Shown one piece after another: positions 38,597-48,138 of a stretch of 64,000 bases of DNA. Origin of the DNA: a virus. Position 1 is the stretch's first letter; every line of letters starts with the position of its first letter. The stretch is from positions 1-64,000 of the IMG/VR virus record IMGVR_UViG_3300035703_000016; one strand, 5' to 3'. The position numbers were made by a program, and so were the translations under genes. The notes beneath the pieces are model-generated. The model saw only the letters and a list, made by a program, of their open reading frames with translations. It did not search any database and was not told the DNA's origin.

Positions 38597-40249
38597 TTAC
38601 ATTAATCCTGACATATTTGGAATATCAGAAGTATCGTTATCTTTTTCTGATTTTTTCTGTAAAACCACAGATTCAACAGTTATGATTGTTCCAGCTACTC
38701 CAGCAGCATTTCTAAGAGCAGATATAGCCACTTTAGTAGGATCTAAAAGCCCAAATTCGATCCCGTTTACTACTTTTTTATCTTTGGCATCATATGTTGT
38801 AAATGAATCATTTTGTGTAGAAATTTCATGTAATATCTCATACCAATTTTCTATTCCAGCATTTGATAATATTTTTTTAAATGGAGCCAAGCAAGCAGCA
38901 AGTACTATGTCAAATCCTATTTTTTCATTCTCTTTCCAATCTTTAGTAATGTCTTTTATTCTAGAAATTGCATTTATAAGAGCGATTCCGCCACCAGGAA
39001 GGATTCCTTCAGAGAGAGCTGCTTTTGTTGCTAGAAGCGCATCTTCTACTCTGTCTTTTTTCTCTTTCATTTCAATTTCAGAGTTTCCTCCAACATTGAT
39101 TATTGCAACTCCTCCAATAAGTTTTCCTAAACGTTCTTGTAGTTTTTCTTTTTCAAAAAATGACTGAGCATTATCAATTTGATCTTTTATATCTTTAGAC
39201 CTATCTATTATTGCTTGAGAATCACCTTTTCCATCTACTATAGTTGTTTGTTCTTTTCCTACAGTTACCATTCTAGCGCGACCAAGTAAAGAATCTATCG
39301 TAGCTGGATTTGTTTTTTCTAGCTTATGTCCTTTATTTTTTGACATTACTGTAGCGCCTGTAAGAATTGCTATGTCCTCTAGCATCAAAGTTCTGCGATC
39401 TCCAAAATCTGGAGCTTTAGTAGCACAAACCTTAACCACGCCTCTCATCTTATTTACTATGATAACAGCTAGGGCTTCATCTCCAAAGTCTTCTGCTATT
39501 ATTAATATTGACTTATTCTCAGAATTAGCCTTTTGCAAAAATGGAACTATCTCCTCATGGCTATTTATTCTACCATCATATATCATAATATATGCATCCT
39601 CTAACACAGCTTGCATTGTTGTATTATCTGTTACTAGATACGGACTTTTATATCCTCTGTCAAATTGCATACCTTCAACGACTTCTAAAGTAGTTTCTCC
39701 AGTCTTAGATTCTTCAATAGTTATTAAACCTTCTCTACCGACTTTATCAATAGCTGCTGATATAAGTTCTCCAACTTCAAAATCATTATTTCCAGATATT
39801 ACTGCAACTTGTTTAATTTGCTCTTCTGTGCTAACATCAATAGATAAATTCTTAAGCTCTTGTATAACTAGATTTACTGTTTTATCTATACCTGATTTAA
39901 CTTCAACTGCATTTGTTCCTTGACGTATAGATTTTATTCCCTCTTGAATCATTTTTGTGGCAAGTATAGTAGAAGTTGTTGTACCGTCACCAGCCTCATT
40001 TGCTGATTTTATAGCGACTTGTTTTACCATTTGAGCGCCAATGTCTTCAAAATCGTTTTCTAATCGAGTTATTGACTTTGAACAACTAACTCCATCTTTT
40101 GTGGCTTTTACTTCCCCATTTGGTTCTCTTATTAAAACCGTACGACCTCCAGGACCTAAAGTAGAAGACACTATATCGTTTAGTTTATTAATTCCTACTA
40201 ATAGCTTTTCTTTTAACTCAATTCCTGTTAAGTGTTGTGTTTGACTCAT
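38597..40249 (-). CDS. groEL: GroEL chaperonin
   Basis: 550 aa, full GroEL length. ATP site STLGPGGRTV and NEAGDGTTTSTILA (Asp needed for ATP hydrolysis), apical-domain strands (EGMQFDRGYKSPYLVT, ILIIAEDFGDEAL) and LPGGGIALINA near the C-terminus are present. Ends in PNMSGLM rather than GGM repeats. With the GroES-like gene at 40626 the phage can assemble its own folding chamber, probably for a large capsid or tail protein. Confidence 0.92.
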   Translation of the reverse strand: MSQTQHLTGIELKEKLLVGINKLNDIVSSTLGPGGRTVLIREPNGEVKATKDGVSCSKSITRLENDFEDIGAQMVKQVAIKSANEAGDGTTTSTILATKMIQEGIKSIRQGTNAVEVKSGIDKTVNLVIQELKNLSIDVSTEEQIKQVAVISGNNDFEVGELISAAIDKVGREGLITIEESKTGETTLEVVEGMQFDRGYKSPYLVTDNTTMQAVLEDAYIMIYDGRINSHEEIVPFLQKANSENKSILIIAEDFGDEALAVIIVNKMRGVVKVCATKAPDFGDRRTLMLEDIAILTGATVMSKNKGHKLEKTNPATIDSLLGRARMVTVGKEQTTIVDGKGDSQAIIDRSKDIKDQIDNAQSFFEKEKLQERLGKLIGGVAIINVGGNSEIEMKEKKDRVEDALLATKAALSEGILPGGGIALINAISRIKDITKDWKENEKIGFDIVLAACLAPFKKILSNAGIENWYEILHEISTQNDSFTTYDAKDKKVVNGIEFGLLDPTKVAISALRNAAGVAGTIITVESVVLQKKSEKDNDTSDIPNMSGLM

Positions 40250-40264
40250 AATTATTTTATATTT

Positions 40265-40624
40265 TTATTCAGTTATTTTTATAAATTTTTTCAGACTATG
40301 CACTACTTGTCTAAATAGATAATCTTTACTTCTTTGTTCTACAGGCAATTCTGAATATGGAATATAGCAAGGATGTTCTTTTGTTTCTACATTTTTAACT
40401 GGTCCGTATTTCCAACCTTCTTCTGTCTTCTGCTTCATCCAACTTTCATGAGAAGCTTCTGGTGTTGCATTTGGGTTATCGATATGAAATTTTACTCCAT
40501 TTTCTGCAGATGATTTTTGCCAGTCTGGCGCTAAGCTCCATGGTAATTGAGACGTATCGCCTATACTTTGACAATATGCCATATTAATTTCGTGTGCTAC
40601 TTGAGCTATATCTTGAATTGTCAT
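40265..40624 (-). CDS. RyR-domain protein, 119 aa
   Basis: HESWMKQKTEEGWKYGPVKN, HPCYIPYSELPVEQRSKDYL match the RyR domain (HE.W...GW.YG...HP...PY..L...ek..D). The N-terminus (VAHEINMAYCQSIGD) also fits. Phage RyR proteins are uncharacterised; ligand binding is possible. Sits between groES and groEL. Confidence 0.75.
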   Translation of the reverse strand: MTIQDIAQVAHEINMAYCQSIGDTSQLPWSLAPDWQKSSAENGVKFHIDNPNATPEASHESWMKQKTEEGWKYGPVKNVETKEHPCYIPYSELPVEQRSKDYLFRQVVHSLKKFIKITE

Positions 40625-40625
40625 G

Positions 40626-40913
40626 TTATGCTAATACTCCCAGTATTTCTGTTTCTTTTGTTAAAAAATAATCTTCTCCAGACATGCTAATTTTAGTAGT
40701 TCCCATTTTAGGAATCATTACTATATCTCCAACATTTAAATTAGACAGGATAACTCTGTCACTATGATAATTAAATGTTCCAGAGACTGCAATAACTTCT
40801 CCAGTTTCTGGTCTTTCTTTTCCCATGTCAGGCAATATAATGTTGCCTACCATTTCTTCGGATGATTCTACGGGCCTTATCAAAATGTACCCATTCATTG
40901 GTTTTATATTCAT
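40626..40913 (-). CDS. groES: GroES co-chaperonin
   Basis: 95 aa. MNIKPMNGYILIRPVESSEE, GNIILPDMGKERPETGEVIA, VGDIVMIPKMGTT and EILGVLA match the GroES barrel; the mobile loop is the EEMVGNIILP segment. Partner of the GroEL at 38597-40249; upstream in the same transcript. Confidence 0.85.
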   Translation of the reverse strand: MNIKPMNGYILIRPVESSEEMVGNIILPDMGKERPETGEVIAVSGTFNYHSDRVILSNLNVGDIVMIPKMGTTKISMSGEDYFLTKETEILGVLA

Positions 40914-40915
40914 AT

Positions 40916-41206
40916 CTACAATTTATTTGCTAAGTTTAAAATATACTGTTCATCTTCTAAATCTAGTCTCCATCTATTTACATTGATTATCTCGCATGCT
41001 TCTGCAAATTTAGAATCATCCCCAGATAAAGAGGGTTTTATTCTATTAGTTTTATCTGTATATTCTGAATTAGAATTTAAAACTGATAAAACATCTTCTG
41101 GATCTAATACTTCTAATAGTCCTTCTAATAATTCTAATCTATCGGATTTTTTCCACAAGCTGCTTAAAACTTCATCAATTTCAAAATCTACTGAAATGTA
41201 TGCCAT
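40916..41206 (-). CDS. Hypothetical protein, 96 aa
   Basis: Acidic and helical (VDFEIDEVLSSLWKKSDR, LLEVLDPEDVLSVLN); no family. Two nt from groES, so co-transcribed. Confidence 0.55.
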   Translation of the reverse strand: MAYISVDFEIDEVLSSLWKKSDRLELLEGLLEVLDPEDVLSVLNSNSEYTDKTNRIKPSLSGDDSKFAEACEIINVNRWRLDLEDEQYILNLANKL

Positions 41207-41218
41207 ATCTTTATTATA

Positions 41219-41473
41219 CTATTTATTTAATGAAAAATTAAACTTATCTTTATGGTTATTTACATAATTTCTATACTCAGCCAGTGTTCGTCTTTCTCTT
41301 ATTTTCCGTAGATTGTCTAATTCTAGACTTAGAGGCAAAGTAGAATGTATAAAATCTCTAATAGAGCCATATTTAAGAACTCTTTTAGTTTTATGGTCTA
41401 GTACTCGAAAAAAATCATCTTCCCAAAACCATGTATATCTTTTTCTTAGCTTCTTTAAATACTTTATTTTCAT
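41219..41473 (-). CDS. Hypothetical basic protein, 84 aa
   Basis: MKIKYLKKLRKRYTWFWEDD start, rich in Lys/Arg and aromatic residues; RVLDHKTKRVLKYGSIRDF looks strand-like. Unknown; perhaps nucleic-acid associated. Confidence 0.55.
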   Translation of the reverse strand: MKIKYLKKLRKRYTWFWEDDFFRVLDHKTKRVLKYGSIRDFIHSTLPLSLELDNLRKIRERRTLAEYRNYVNNHKDKFNFSLNK

Positions 41474-41489
41474 AATCTTTTATTTTTAT

Positions 41490-43799
41490 TTAGTGAGCGT
41501 CTTTAAAGTTTCTTCCTATTTCAGCTGGCGCTTTTAGTTTTATACTTATTTTTGTAGTATTCTCCATTAGCTGTTGAACTAACTCTGCGCATTCTTTAGC
41601 TCGGTCTTCTGGAACTTCGGTTATTATTTGGTCATGTATTTGTCCGCACACTTGTCCGTCAATTCCTCTTTTCTTTAATTCTCTATTTATAGCTATAGCT
41701 GCTCTATTTACTATTGATGCTGATAAACCTTGAATTTGTACGTTAAGTGCGTTATTTAAACCATTGGAGTAATCCCTATAGATCTTTGTTACTTTGTCTT
41801 TTCCATATTGTTTAGACAGCATATTTCTAATCTGCCAATCCATTATACCCTCTCCAATGATGTCATGTATTTTTTTAACTTTATCTAAATGTCTTACTCG
41901 ACCTACTTGAGTTTTTACATATCCCAAAGTTTGAGCTTGAGTTCTAGAGTCATGCATCCATTGTTTCAAGGCAGGAAATCCATTTAAATATCCGTCTACT
42001 AATGTCTGTGCTTTTTTCTGAGATACTCCTAATGTTTTTCCAAGAGCGTATGCGCCCATTCCGTAAGGTATTCCTAGAGAATATGCTTTAGCATCATTTC
42101 TAACTTTTGGCGCATGTTTCCTAAGAAAATTTTCTGACTTTTTATCTGGAGAATATTGATGAAGTCCTTCGGTTTTTATTGCAATAGTAGAATAAAAATC
42201 CCAATTGTTTCTAAATATATCTCTTAACCCCTCATCACCAGACACGTGAGCAAATACGTGAGGCTCTAATGACTCATAATCACAATCTATAAATACATTT
42301 CCAGTATCAGATATAAAAAATGCCCTAATCAAATTTGTATATTCAACTACTATAGGATCATCATCGCCTTCTTCTTTAGGTCTTGGTAATTGTTGAGCAT
42401 CTGACCCATATCTTCCTGAGACTGTGCCATGCTGTTTATAATAAAAAAAATACCTGCCGTTTTCTTGACCATCTAAAAACCTATCCATATAGGTAGATTT
42501 TATCTTTAGTAACTTTCCATATATTCTTAATTTAGAAGCCCAAGAATGTTGATCAGCTATGCTTTGAATTAAGTCTTCGTCAAATTGAGACTTACCTTTT
42601 TTAGTCTGAGAAAGAGGTTTTATTCCAAGAGCATTAAATGCAATATCTCCCATTTGATCTTTGGATTGTATATTGAAAAAAGCTCCATCATTTTCTTTTT
42701 TCCAAAGACTTATACTTATTTTATCTAAATCTTCTTGATCTAAAACATACTCAAATCCTTCTAATAAAAATGTTTTAACTGGAGATGGTGGTAATTTTGA
42801 TACAGTAGACTTTGTAATTGAATATTTTCCAGAAGTTTCTGAAATCGGTAAATCTAAATTAAAATATTTTGCTGTTTCTTGAGCGTATGATCCTTTATTT
42901 TTTGGTGGAAACATCTCTGTTGCCTTGTTCTTAATCCACCTTTGAACTTCTTTACGTTCTAGTAAATCATCAACGACTAGTCTTTCATATTTTTCCATAT
43001 CAAGAGTGATTTTTTCTCTTGATGATTTTATTAATTCAAGATCAATTTTAACTCCTCTATCTTCCATAGGAATTGTGACTTCTCTGTAAAGAGGCATAAC
43101 TTCATCTTCAAAAAAGAATTCAAGTAGTCCTTGTTCTTCTAATTTTTTAAGATAATACTCATATACTCGTAAAGCTAAATCCGTGTCAGCGCATGCATAT
43201 TTAGATAATATATCGATATTTGCTTTAAAAATTTCATAATTATCTTTAGAAGTAGATCCACCATTTGCTTTTATAGATTCTTTTAAGTCTATTTGCTCTT
43301 GATTTGCTTCAGTTTCAACATCAATTCCAATTTCTGATTGTATGCTTCTTGCAACTTCTTTTAATGCAAACACTCCTTGGCCATATTCAGAATTTACACC
43401 CTCTTCTTGAATAGTGTGAACCATAAGCAAAGTATCTGCATAAATAGAATCTATTAAATTTACACCATAGAAATTTTTAATAAATCTAGAGTCAAAAGAT
43501 AAATTATGTCCTATTAGTTTTTTTCCTACTAAAAGAAGTAAAATTTTCTTTGCTATATCATGACAAGAAATACCATCAATCTTAGCGTCCAGGAGCTCGC
43601 CATTAGCATATATCATTGTTGGCAAGTAGTAGCCAAGGCCTTTAACTCCAGTAACAGAGAATCCTATTATTTGACCTTTTCTAGTATTTAAGGAATCTGT
43701 TTCTATATCGACTGAAATATACTCATGTTCTTTTATATGAGCTACCATTTCTTTGACTTTAGTCGAAGTATCTACTTTCAAATAGACTCTTTCTGTCAT
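41490..43799 (-). CDS. DNA polymerase, family A, with 3'-5' exonuclease
   Basis: 769 aa. Exonuclease motifs: YISVDIETD (Exo I), LIGHNLSFDSRF (Exo II), YACADTDLALRVYEYY (Exo III). Polymerase motifs: A DCDYESLEPHVFAHV, B RNDAKAYSLGIPYGMG, C GQIHDQIITE; the usual HDE is HDQ and the usual DYSQIELR is DYESLEPH, both lineage variants. Replicative polymerase of the T7/Pol I type, here in a T4-like gene set. A second, compact family A-like protein lies at 53113-54417. Confidence 0.9.
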   Translation of the reverse strand: MTERVYLKVDTSTKVKEMVAHIKEHEYISVDIETDSLNTRKGQIIGFSVTGVKGLGYYLPTMIYANGELLDAKIDGISCHDIAKKILLLLVGKKLIGHNLSFDSRFIKNFYGVNLIDSIYADTLLMVHTIQEEGVNSEYGQGVFALKEVARSIQSEIGIDVETEANQEQIDLKESIKANGGSTSKDNYEIFKANIDILSKYACADTDLALRVYEYYLKKLEEQGLLEFFFEDEVMPLYREVTIPMEDRGVKIDLELIKSSREKITLDMEKYERLVVDDLLERKEVQRWIKNKATEMFPPKNKGSYAQETAKYFNLDLPISETSGKYSITKSTVSKLPPSPVKTFLLEGFEYVLDQEDLDKISISLWKKENDGAFFNIQSKDQMGDIAFNALGIKPLSQTKKGKSQFDEDLIQSIADQHSWASKLRIYGKLLKIKSTYMDRFLDGQENGRYFFYYKQHGTVSGRYGSDAQQLPRPKEEGDDDPIVVEYTNLIRAFFISDTGNVFIDCDYESLEPHVFAHVSGDEGLRDIFRNNWDFYSTIAIKTEGLHQYSPDKKSENFLRKHAPKVRNDAKAYSLGIPYGMGAYALGKTLGVSQKKAQTLVDGYLNGFPALKQWMHDSRTQAQTLGYVKTQVGRVRHLDKVKKIHDIIGEGIMDWQIRNMLSKQYGKDKVTKIYRDYSNGLNNALNVQIQGLSASIVNRAAIAINRELKKRGIDGQVCGQIHDQIITEVPEDRAKECAELVQQLMENTTKISIKLKAPAEIGRNFKDAH

Positions 43800-43968
43800 A
43801 AACTTTATTTTTTTTGTAAGGAAATAACTTATTTAGTTTGTATTGTCTTCTATCACAACCACAGTCTTGTAAACCTAATACTTTTTTAGCAAACCATGAA
43901 GACAAAATATCAAGTTTAAAAAAGTGTGTAAATTTAAAGACTGTATCCCCAAGACCTCTACTTTTCAT
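43759..43968 (-). CDS. Small GLGD/CGC phage protein, 69 aa
   Basis: MKSRGLGDTVFKFTHFFKLD, then LGLQDCGCDRRQYKLNKLFP. The GLGDT start plus a CGC..RR..LN.LFP end is a small family I recognise from phages of Bacteroidota. Overlaps the polymerase gene by 41 nt, so the last residues may not be conserved. Function unknown. Confidence 0.6.
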   Translation of the reverse strand: MKSRGLGDTVFKFTHFFKLDILSSWFAKKVLGLQDCGCDRRQYKLNKLFPYKKNKVYDRKSLFESRYFD

Positions 43969-44152
43969 TTATTTTATTTTCTAAATTTGTTATTGCTGTA
44001 GATGCTCCTAATATTAAATTTTGAACTTGGATCCATAAATTATTATGATCTTGTCTAAGTCTGTATATCATTCTAAATTGATATATCTGCAAACTCATTA
44101 GTATGAAAATAATAACTAGATAAAAATCTTGAAGCGTAAGTGTAATTGTCAT
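43958..44152 (-). CDS. Small membrane protein, 64 aa
   Basis: One N-terminal hydrophobic span (FYLVIIFILMSLQIYQF), then a helical tail with LRQDHNNLWIQVQNLILG, possibly coiled coil. Starts soon after the terminator at 44202-44225. Possible holin/spanin-like role, unproven. Confidence 0.5.
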   Translation of the reverse strand: MTITLTLQDFYLVIIFILMSLQIYQFRMIYRLRQDHNNLWIQVQNLILGASTAITNLENKINEK

Positions 44153-44201
44153 AATTAAATGTACTACTATATCTTGAAGATTTATAAATTTTCTTCAAAG
44201 T

Positions 44202-44225
44202 AAAAGAGGCCTTAGGCCTCTTTTA
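44202..44225 (-). terminator. Intrinsic terminator, symmetric
   Basis: AAAAGAGGCC / GGCCTCTTTT hairpin with a 3-nt loop just after the stop of the 44226-45173 gene; A and T runs on both sides could work in both directions. Confidence 0.85.
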
Positions 44226-45173
44226 TTATTTCTTTAAACTCTGCGATTGTGCTTTTGCTTCAGCCTCTGCTTTCCATTTTCTATCTCTTAACTTTAGATT
44301 TAGTGGTTGGACTTTTACTTGAGACATTGATCCTACGATTTTGCCTGTTGCTGGAAAGAATTTAGCATCAAAGTTAGGATCTATTTCATTTCCAAGTTTT
44401 AAGATCTTTTCTTGGTTTGCTGCGACGTCATTTCCAGATATTACAACTCTTGTAGTTTTCATACCCAAGGACATATGAGACAGCTTTGAACTTCCAGGTC
44501 CGTCTTCATTTTCGCTTATAGATTCTTGGAGATATTTTTTGATAAATTGATCGAAGATAATTTTTGCAATTTTTATATTACCTCTATACTTTTGTTGATA
44601 GAATAATGGCGCATTCCCAAAAGTTGAATCTCCTGCTACGCCGTATATCTTATGCATTATATTATCTCCTTGCTTATATGATTGAGCGTATAAATCCCAC
44701 GTATAACCCCCCGCTTTAATCTTATGTAACTCTTCTTTAGGTCTACCTTGATCATCAAAAAGATGTTTAACTTTTTCCCAAGATTGAGGTCCTAATTTAA
44801 GAATCATTGTAGGTCTACCACCTCCAGAATCTTTCTTATAAACATAATCTGAACTTCTAGGTCCGTCTTCATTTTCCTCTAAAAAATCATCATCTTTATC
44901 ATTGTATGAATTAAAAGCTGGTCTATTTTTAAAGATAGAAGTCTTACCCCACTGACGTATTTTATCTTCTATAGGTTTTAATACATCATTCTTATAATTT
45001 TCTCCAGATGTATAATATGCTTTCTTCCAATTATCGCTATCTGATAACCATGCTTCGATAATTTCTTTTATCTTTGGATACTTACCATATTTTTTTTGAA
45101 ATACTGAAATTAACTTATTCGCTATATTTTTATCAAGCGTAGATTCTTTTAGTAAAGGAATTAATTTTATCAT
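44226..45173 (-). CDS. Candidate capsid-internal protein, 315 aa
   Basis: N-terminus MIKLIPLLKEST nearly repeats that of the 2H enzyme at 29749-30288. Residues 8-10 (L-K-E) form an L-x-E site of the kind cut by T4-type prohead protease. Inside, ENEDGP(R/G)SS occurs twice (residues 100-108 and 221-229), each time after an L-x-E (LEE at 98-100, LQE at 215-217), suggesting that processed fragments may be made. Between lies a basic domain with GGYTWDLYAQSYKQGDNI and YGVAGDSTFG, reminiscent of small unknown phage domains. Single gene flanked by a terminator; ATATTTAT motif upstream. Injected-protein function is inference. Confidence 0.5.
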   Translation of the reverse strand: MIKLIPLLKESTLDKNIANKLISVFQKKYGKYPKIKEIIEAWLSDSDNWKKAYYTSGENYKNDVLKPIEDKIRQWGKTSIFKNRPAFNSYNDKDDDFLEENEDGPRSSDYVYKKDSGGGRPTMILKLGPQSWEKVKHLFDDQGRPKEELHKIKAGGYTWDLYAQSYKQGDNIMHKIYGVAGDSTFGNAPLFYQQKYRGNIKIAKIIFDQFIKKYLQESISENEDGPGSSKLSHMSLGMKTTRVVISGNDVAANQEKILKLGNEIDPNFDAKFFPATGKIVGSMSQVKVQPLNLKLRDRKWKAEAEAKAQSQSLKK

Positions 45174-45200
45174 TGAGTTTTTATTATAAATATGGCAAAA

Positions 45201-46823
45201 TTATGATTCGCAATTTACGCATTCTAAAATATTTCTAGAAAATGATTGAGCAGAAGACTGACTATATTGATAATATAATGTCTTAATTCCAGATTCATGA
45301 GCATATAAGTATAATTGATTTATATCTTTTGCTGGAACTGATGGATGTATCATTAGATTTAAAGATTGTGCTTGATCAATAAATACTTGACGTTGAGCAG
45401 CCTGTATCAATATTTCTTTAGGAGAAATTTCTATAAATGACTTAAAAACTTGTTTTGTGGGAAAATCTAAATGTTGCACTGAGCCATCTTTTTTCAATAT
45501 ACTTTCCCAAACTTCTGGAGTATTTAATCCATAATTATCTAGTTCTTTTTCTAAATAAGGATTTTTATAGATAGTTTTTGACTTTGCTAAATCTTTAATA
45601 AAATAGTTTGATTTAATTGGTTCTATTCCCATAGAAACTTGACCCAATATAAATGAACTTGATTTAGTTGGAGCTATTGCTACTAGAGTAGTATTCGCGT
45701 ATCCGTCTCTTAAACTTGTTACTCCTTTTTCAAAAAGCATTTTAGAAGCGGACTCTGTTCTTTCTTTTATTGTCTTAAATATCTCATGATTAATCTGCTT
45801 TGCTCTTAAAGATTCAAACTCTATTAAATTATATTGTAACAAAGAATGATATCCTAGGACTCCAACCCCAATAGCTCTATGTTGAGATGCAAATCTATGA
45901 GCTCTTTTCATACCAGGATACCAATAAGACTTAAATATAAATTCGTCTAATACTGCATTTAAAAACAAAGTATAAGTCTCTATAGCATCTGTATTTTTTA
46001 ATTCATCCCAGTGAAGAAGATTGATAGAGCCTATGCAACAAACAAATGAATTAAAAGAGTCTGTTGGCAACATTATCTCAGTACATAGATTAGAAGCTGT
46101 AATTTTTAAACCTAGTTCTTTATATGGAGTGTTGTTATTTGCATTATCATAGAATTTTATGTAAGGAAATCCAAATTCACTACGTCTTTGAATAACTTTT
46201 GCCCATATCTTCCTCTTGTCTGCATCTCCCTGTTTCATTTCATCTAACCACTTGTCTGTAACAGTTACTCCATATTGTAAATTTTGTATAGGATTTCCTT
46301 CAGTTCCTATATCTAAAAATTCCAAAATGTCTCCATGTTCTATTGGAAGATATACAGCGCATGCTCCTCTTCTAGCTTCAGATTGTTTTGATACATCTAC
46401 CGTAGTGTCATATAATCTAGCATAGTGTACAGGCCCATCAGCAGTTCCACCAGTTGATATTTTTGAACCTCTTGCTCTTATATTTCCCAAATAAGCAGAT
46501 GTGCCACCTCCATATTTAGACATCATGCCTATTTCTCTAGCAGCATTTAATATACTATCAAGAGTATCATCTATATTAGAACCATAGCAGCTTATAGGAA
46601 GTCCTTTCTCTTTTCCAAAATTAATCCAAACAGGAGTTGCTAAACTATAGTATCCTCTGGACATATAGTCTTCAAATTTCTTAGCAAATCCTTCTATTTT
46701 AAGATATTTTTCTGCCGTGTTTGATATGTCTTTAATTCTTTGTTCAGGAGTTTCTTCTATATAACCTCTAGATAAAAAAGTCCTACTATCTTCGTTTAAC
46801 CAATAATATTTTTCGTATGTCAT
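45201..46823 (-). CDS. nrdA: Ribonucleotide reductase, large (alpha) subunit
   Basis: 540 aa, short because the N-terminal ATP cone is absent. Conserved parts: PISCYGSN (first redox Cys), NLCTEIMLP (Asn, radical Cys and Glu of the active site), CCIGSINL (partner Cys), and TKSSSFILG. Ends CVNCES, the C-x2-C tail that takes electrons from thioredoxin. With the NrdB-like gene next door it forms a class I enzyme. Lack of the cone suggests loss of dATP feedback. Confidence 0.9.
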   Translation of the reverse strand: MTYEKYYWLNEDSRTFLSRGYIEETPEQRIKDISNTAEKYLKIEGFAKKFEDYMSRGYYSLATPVWINFGKEKGLPISCYGSNIDDTLDSILNAAREIGMMSKYGGGTSAYLGNIRARGSKISTGGTADGPVHYARLYDTTVDVSKQSEARRGACAVYLPIEHGDILEFLDIGTEGNPIQNLQYGVTVTDKWLDEMKQGDADKRKIWAKVIQRRSEFGFPYIKFYDNANNNTPYKELGLKITASNLCTEIMLPTDSFNSFVCCIGSINLLHWDELKNTDAIETYTLFLNAVLDEFIFKSYWYPGMKRAHRFASQHRAIGVGVLGYHSLLQYNLIEFESLRAKQINHEIFKTIKERTESASKMLFEKGVTSLRDGYANTTLVAIAPTKSSSFILGQVSMGIEPIKSNYFIKDLAKSKTIYKNPYLEKELDNYGLNTPEVWESILKKDGSVQHLDFPTKQVFKSFIEISPKEILIQAAQRQVFIDQAQSLNLMIHPSVPAKDINQLYLYAHESGIKTLYYQYSQSSAQSFSRNILECVNCES

Positions 46824-46831
46824 ATATATTT

Positions 46832-47812
46832 TTAGAATAGATCGTCTTCTGTAATTGATTTACTTTTTTTATTATAATCGACACTTTTTTTATGAAAAAA
46901 ATCCCCCTCCTTAGTTGAAGTTATCTCAACATCAAACCAAAGAGTCTTTTCTATTTTTAAAAAATCAACATCGAAAATAGATTCCATTCCAATCTTATTA
47001 AGAGAAGAATTAAATCTATTCTTTATAAAATTTTCAATCGTTGATTTTGGTAAAAATTCTAATTCCCCATTTTCAAATATCCAATCAAGTATTTTACACT
47101 CTGCTTTATATGCTTTTTTACAAGCAGAATTTATAAGTTGTTCAAATTCTTTATCAAACCACTCAGGATTTTCTCTTTTTATTATGTTTATTATTTCAGA
47201 TCCAAAGTTTCCGTGAATATCCTCTTCTTTAGACGTCGCCTCTACTACATTTGAAATTCCTTTAAAAATATTTCTTTCTTTATTAAAAGACATCATTATT
47301 AGGAACTGACTAAATAAACTTACATGTTCAATAAACAAAGAAAATAGTAATACTGATTTTGTGTACATTTTATTATCAGAACTTCTAGTTCCGTCTAGAT
47401 ACTTTTTTAAATAAGAAATTCTATCTTTTATTGCTGGTATTTCAACTACTGTCTGAAACTCCTCTTCCAGTCCTAAAATTCTCAATAGCCTAGCATATGC
47501 GTCTTTATGTCTAACTTCAGATTCAGCAAATGTCATTCCAACATCTCCTATTTCTGTAATAGGCATTCTTTTATACATATCTGCCCAAAAAGTTTTTACA
47601 TTAACTTCTATTTGAGCAATTGCAAGCATTGTTCTTTTTATCGCTTCTCTTTCTGATTCTGAAACTTTTGTTTTAAAATCATCAATGTCAGTTGTAAAAT
47701 TAAATTCTGTATCTATCCAATAAGAATGTCGGATAGCATCTTTATATGCAAGTAGAGACGGATACTCGTATGGAAGTATATTCACTCTTGGCATAAATAT
47801 ATTATTATTCAT
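46832..47812 (-). CDS. nrdB: Ribonucleotide reductase, small (beta) subunit
   Basis: 326 aa ferritin-like protein: FAESEVRHKDAY (E-x2-H), SLFIEHVSLFSQFLIM, and KEEDIHGNFG (E-x2-H) hold the dimetal site; N-terminal VNILPYEYPSLLAYKDA helix typical. Nine nt upstream of nrdA, same transcript. Confidence 0.9.
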   Translation of the reverse strand: MNNNIFMPRVNILPYEYPSLLAYKDAIRHSYWIDTEFNFTTDIDDFKTKVSESEREAIKRTMLAIAQIEVNVKTFWADMYKRMPITEIGDVGMTFAESEVRHKDAYARLLRILGLEEEFQTVVEIPAIKDRISYLKKYLDGTRSSDNKMYTKSVLLFSLFIEHVSLFSQFLIMMSFNKERNIFKGISNVVEATSKEEDIHGNFGSEIINIIKRENPEWFDKEFEQLINSACKKAYKAECKILDWIFENGELEFLPKSTIENFIKNRFNSSLNKIGMESIFDVDFLKIEKTLWFDVEITSTKEGDFFHKKSVDYNKKSKSITEDDLF

Positions 47813-47901
47813 TTCTAAATACCTTTATTTTTTAGAATAGTTTATAATCTAGGTCTTGTACAATAAGCCTATTAGTTATTTTTATTAATTAACACTATTC
47901 C

Positions 47902-48102
47902 TTATTTTCCTGGAATAGTCGAGTTTCCTGGAGTAGTAGGAGAATTAGATTGAGCTCTTGCTAGAGTTGATGTAGTTGGAGCTGCTTGATTTGTAGAATT
48001 TAGAAAAGCGATACTGTCATTATACTTTGTTGGAGTATCAGTTGTTCTATATCCGTCTGATTTTTTTGATTTCTTAAATAGATCTATTAAAAAATTTCCC
48101 AT
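47902..48102 (-). CDS. Hypothetical protein, 66 aa
   Basis: Amphipathic start (MGNFLIDLFKKSKKSDGYR), then a low-complexity Thr/Ser/Pro/Asn tail. May be membrane associated via the first helix. Unknown. ATATTTAT motif upstream. Confidence 0.5.
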   Translation of the reverse strand: MGNFLIDLFKKSKKSDGYRTTDTPTKYNDSIAFLNSTNQAAPTTSTLARAQSNSPTTPGNSTIPGK

Positions 48103-48138
48103 GATTGTTTTGTTTTTATATCAATAAATATCGATAAA

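Noticed and set aside
38682-40244. Open frames on the plus strand across groEL
   Set aside because: Antisense shadows of a well-supported GroEL gene.
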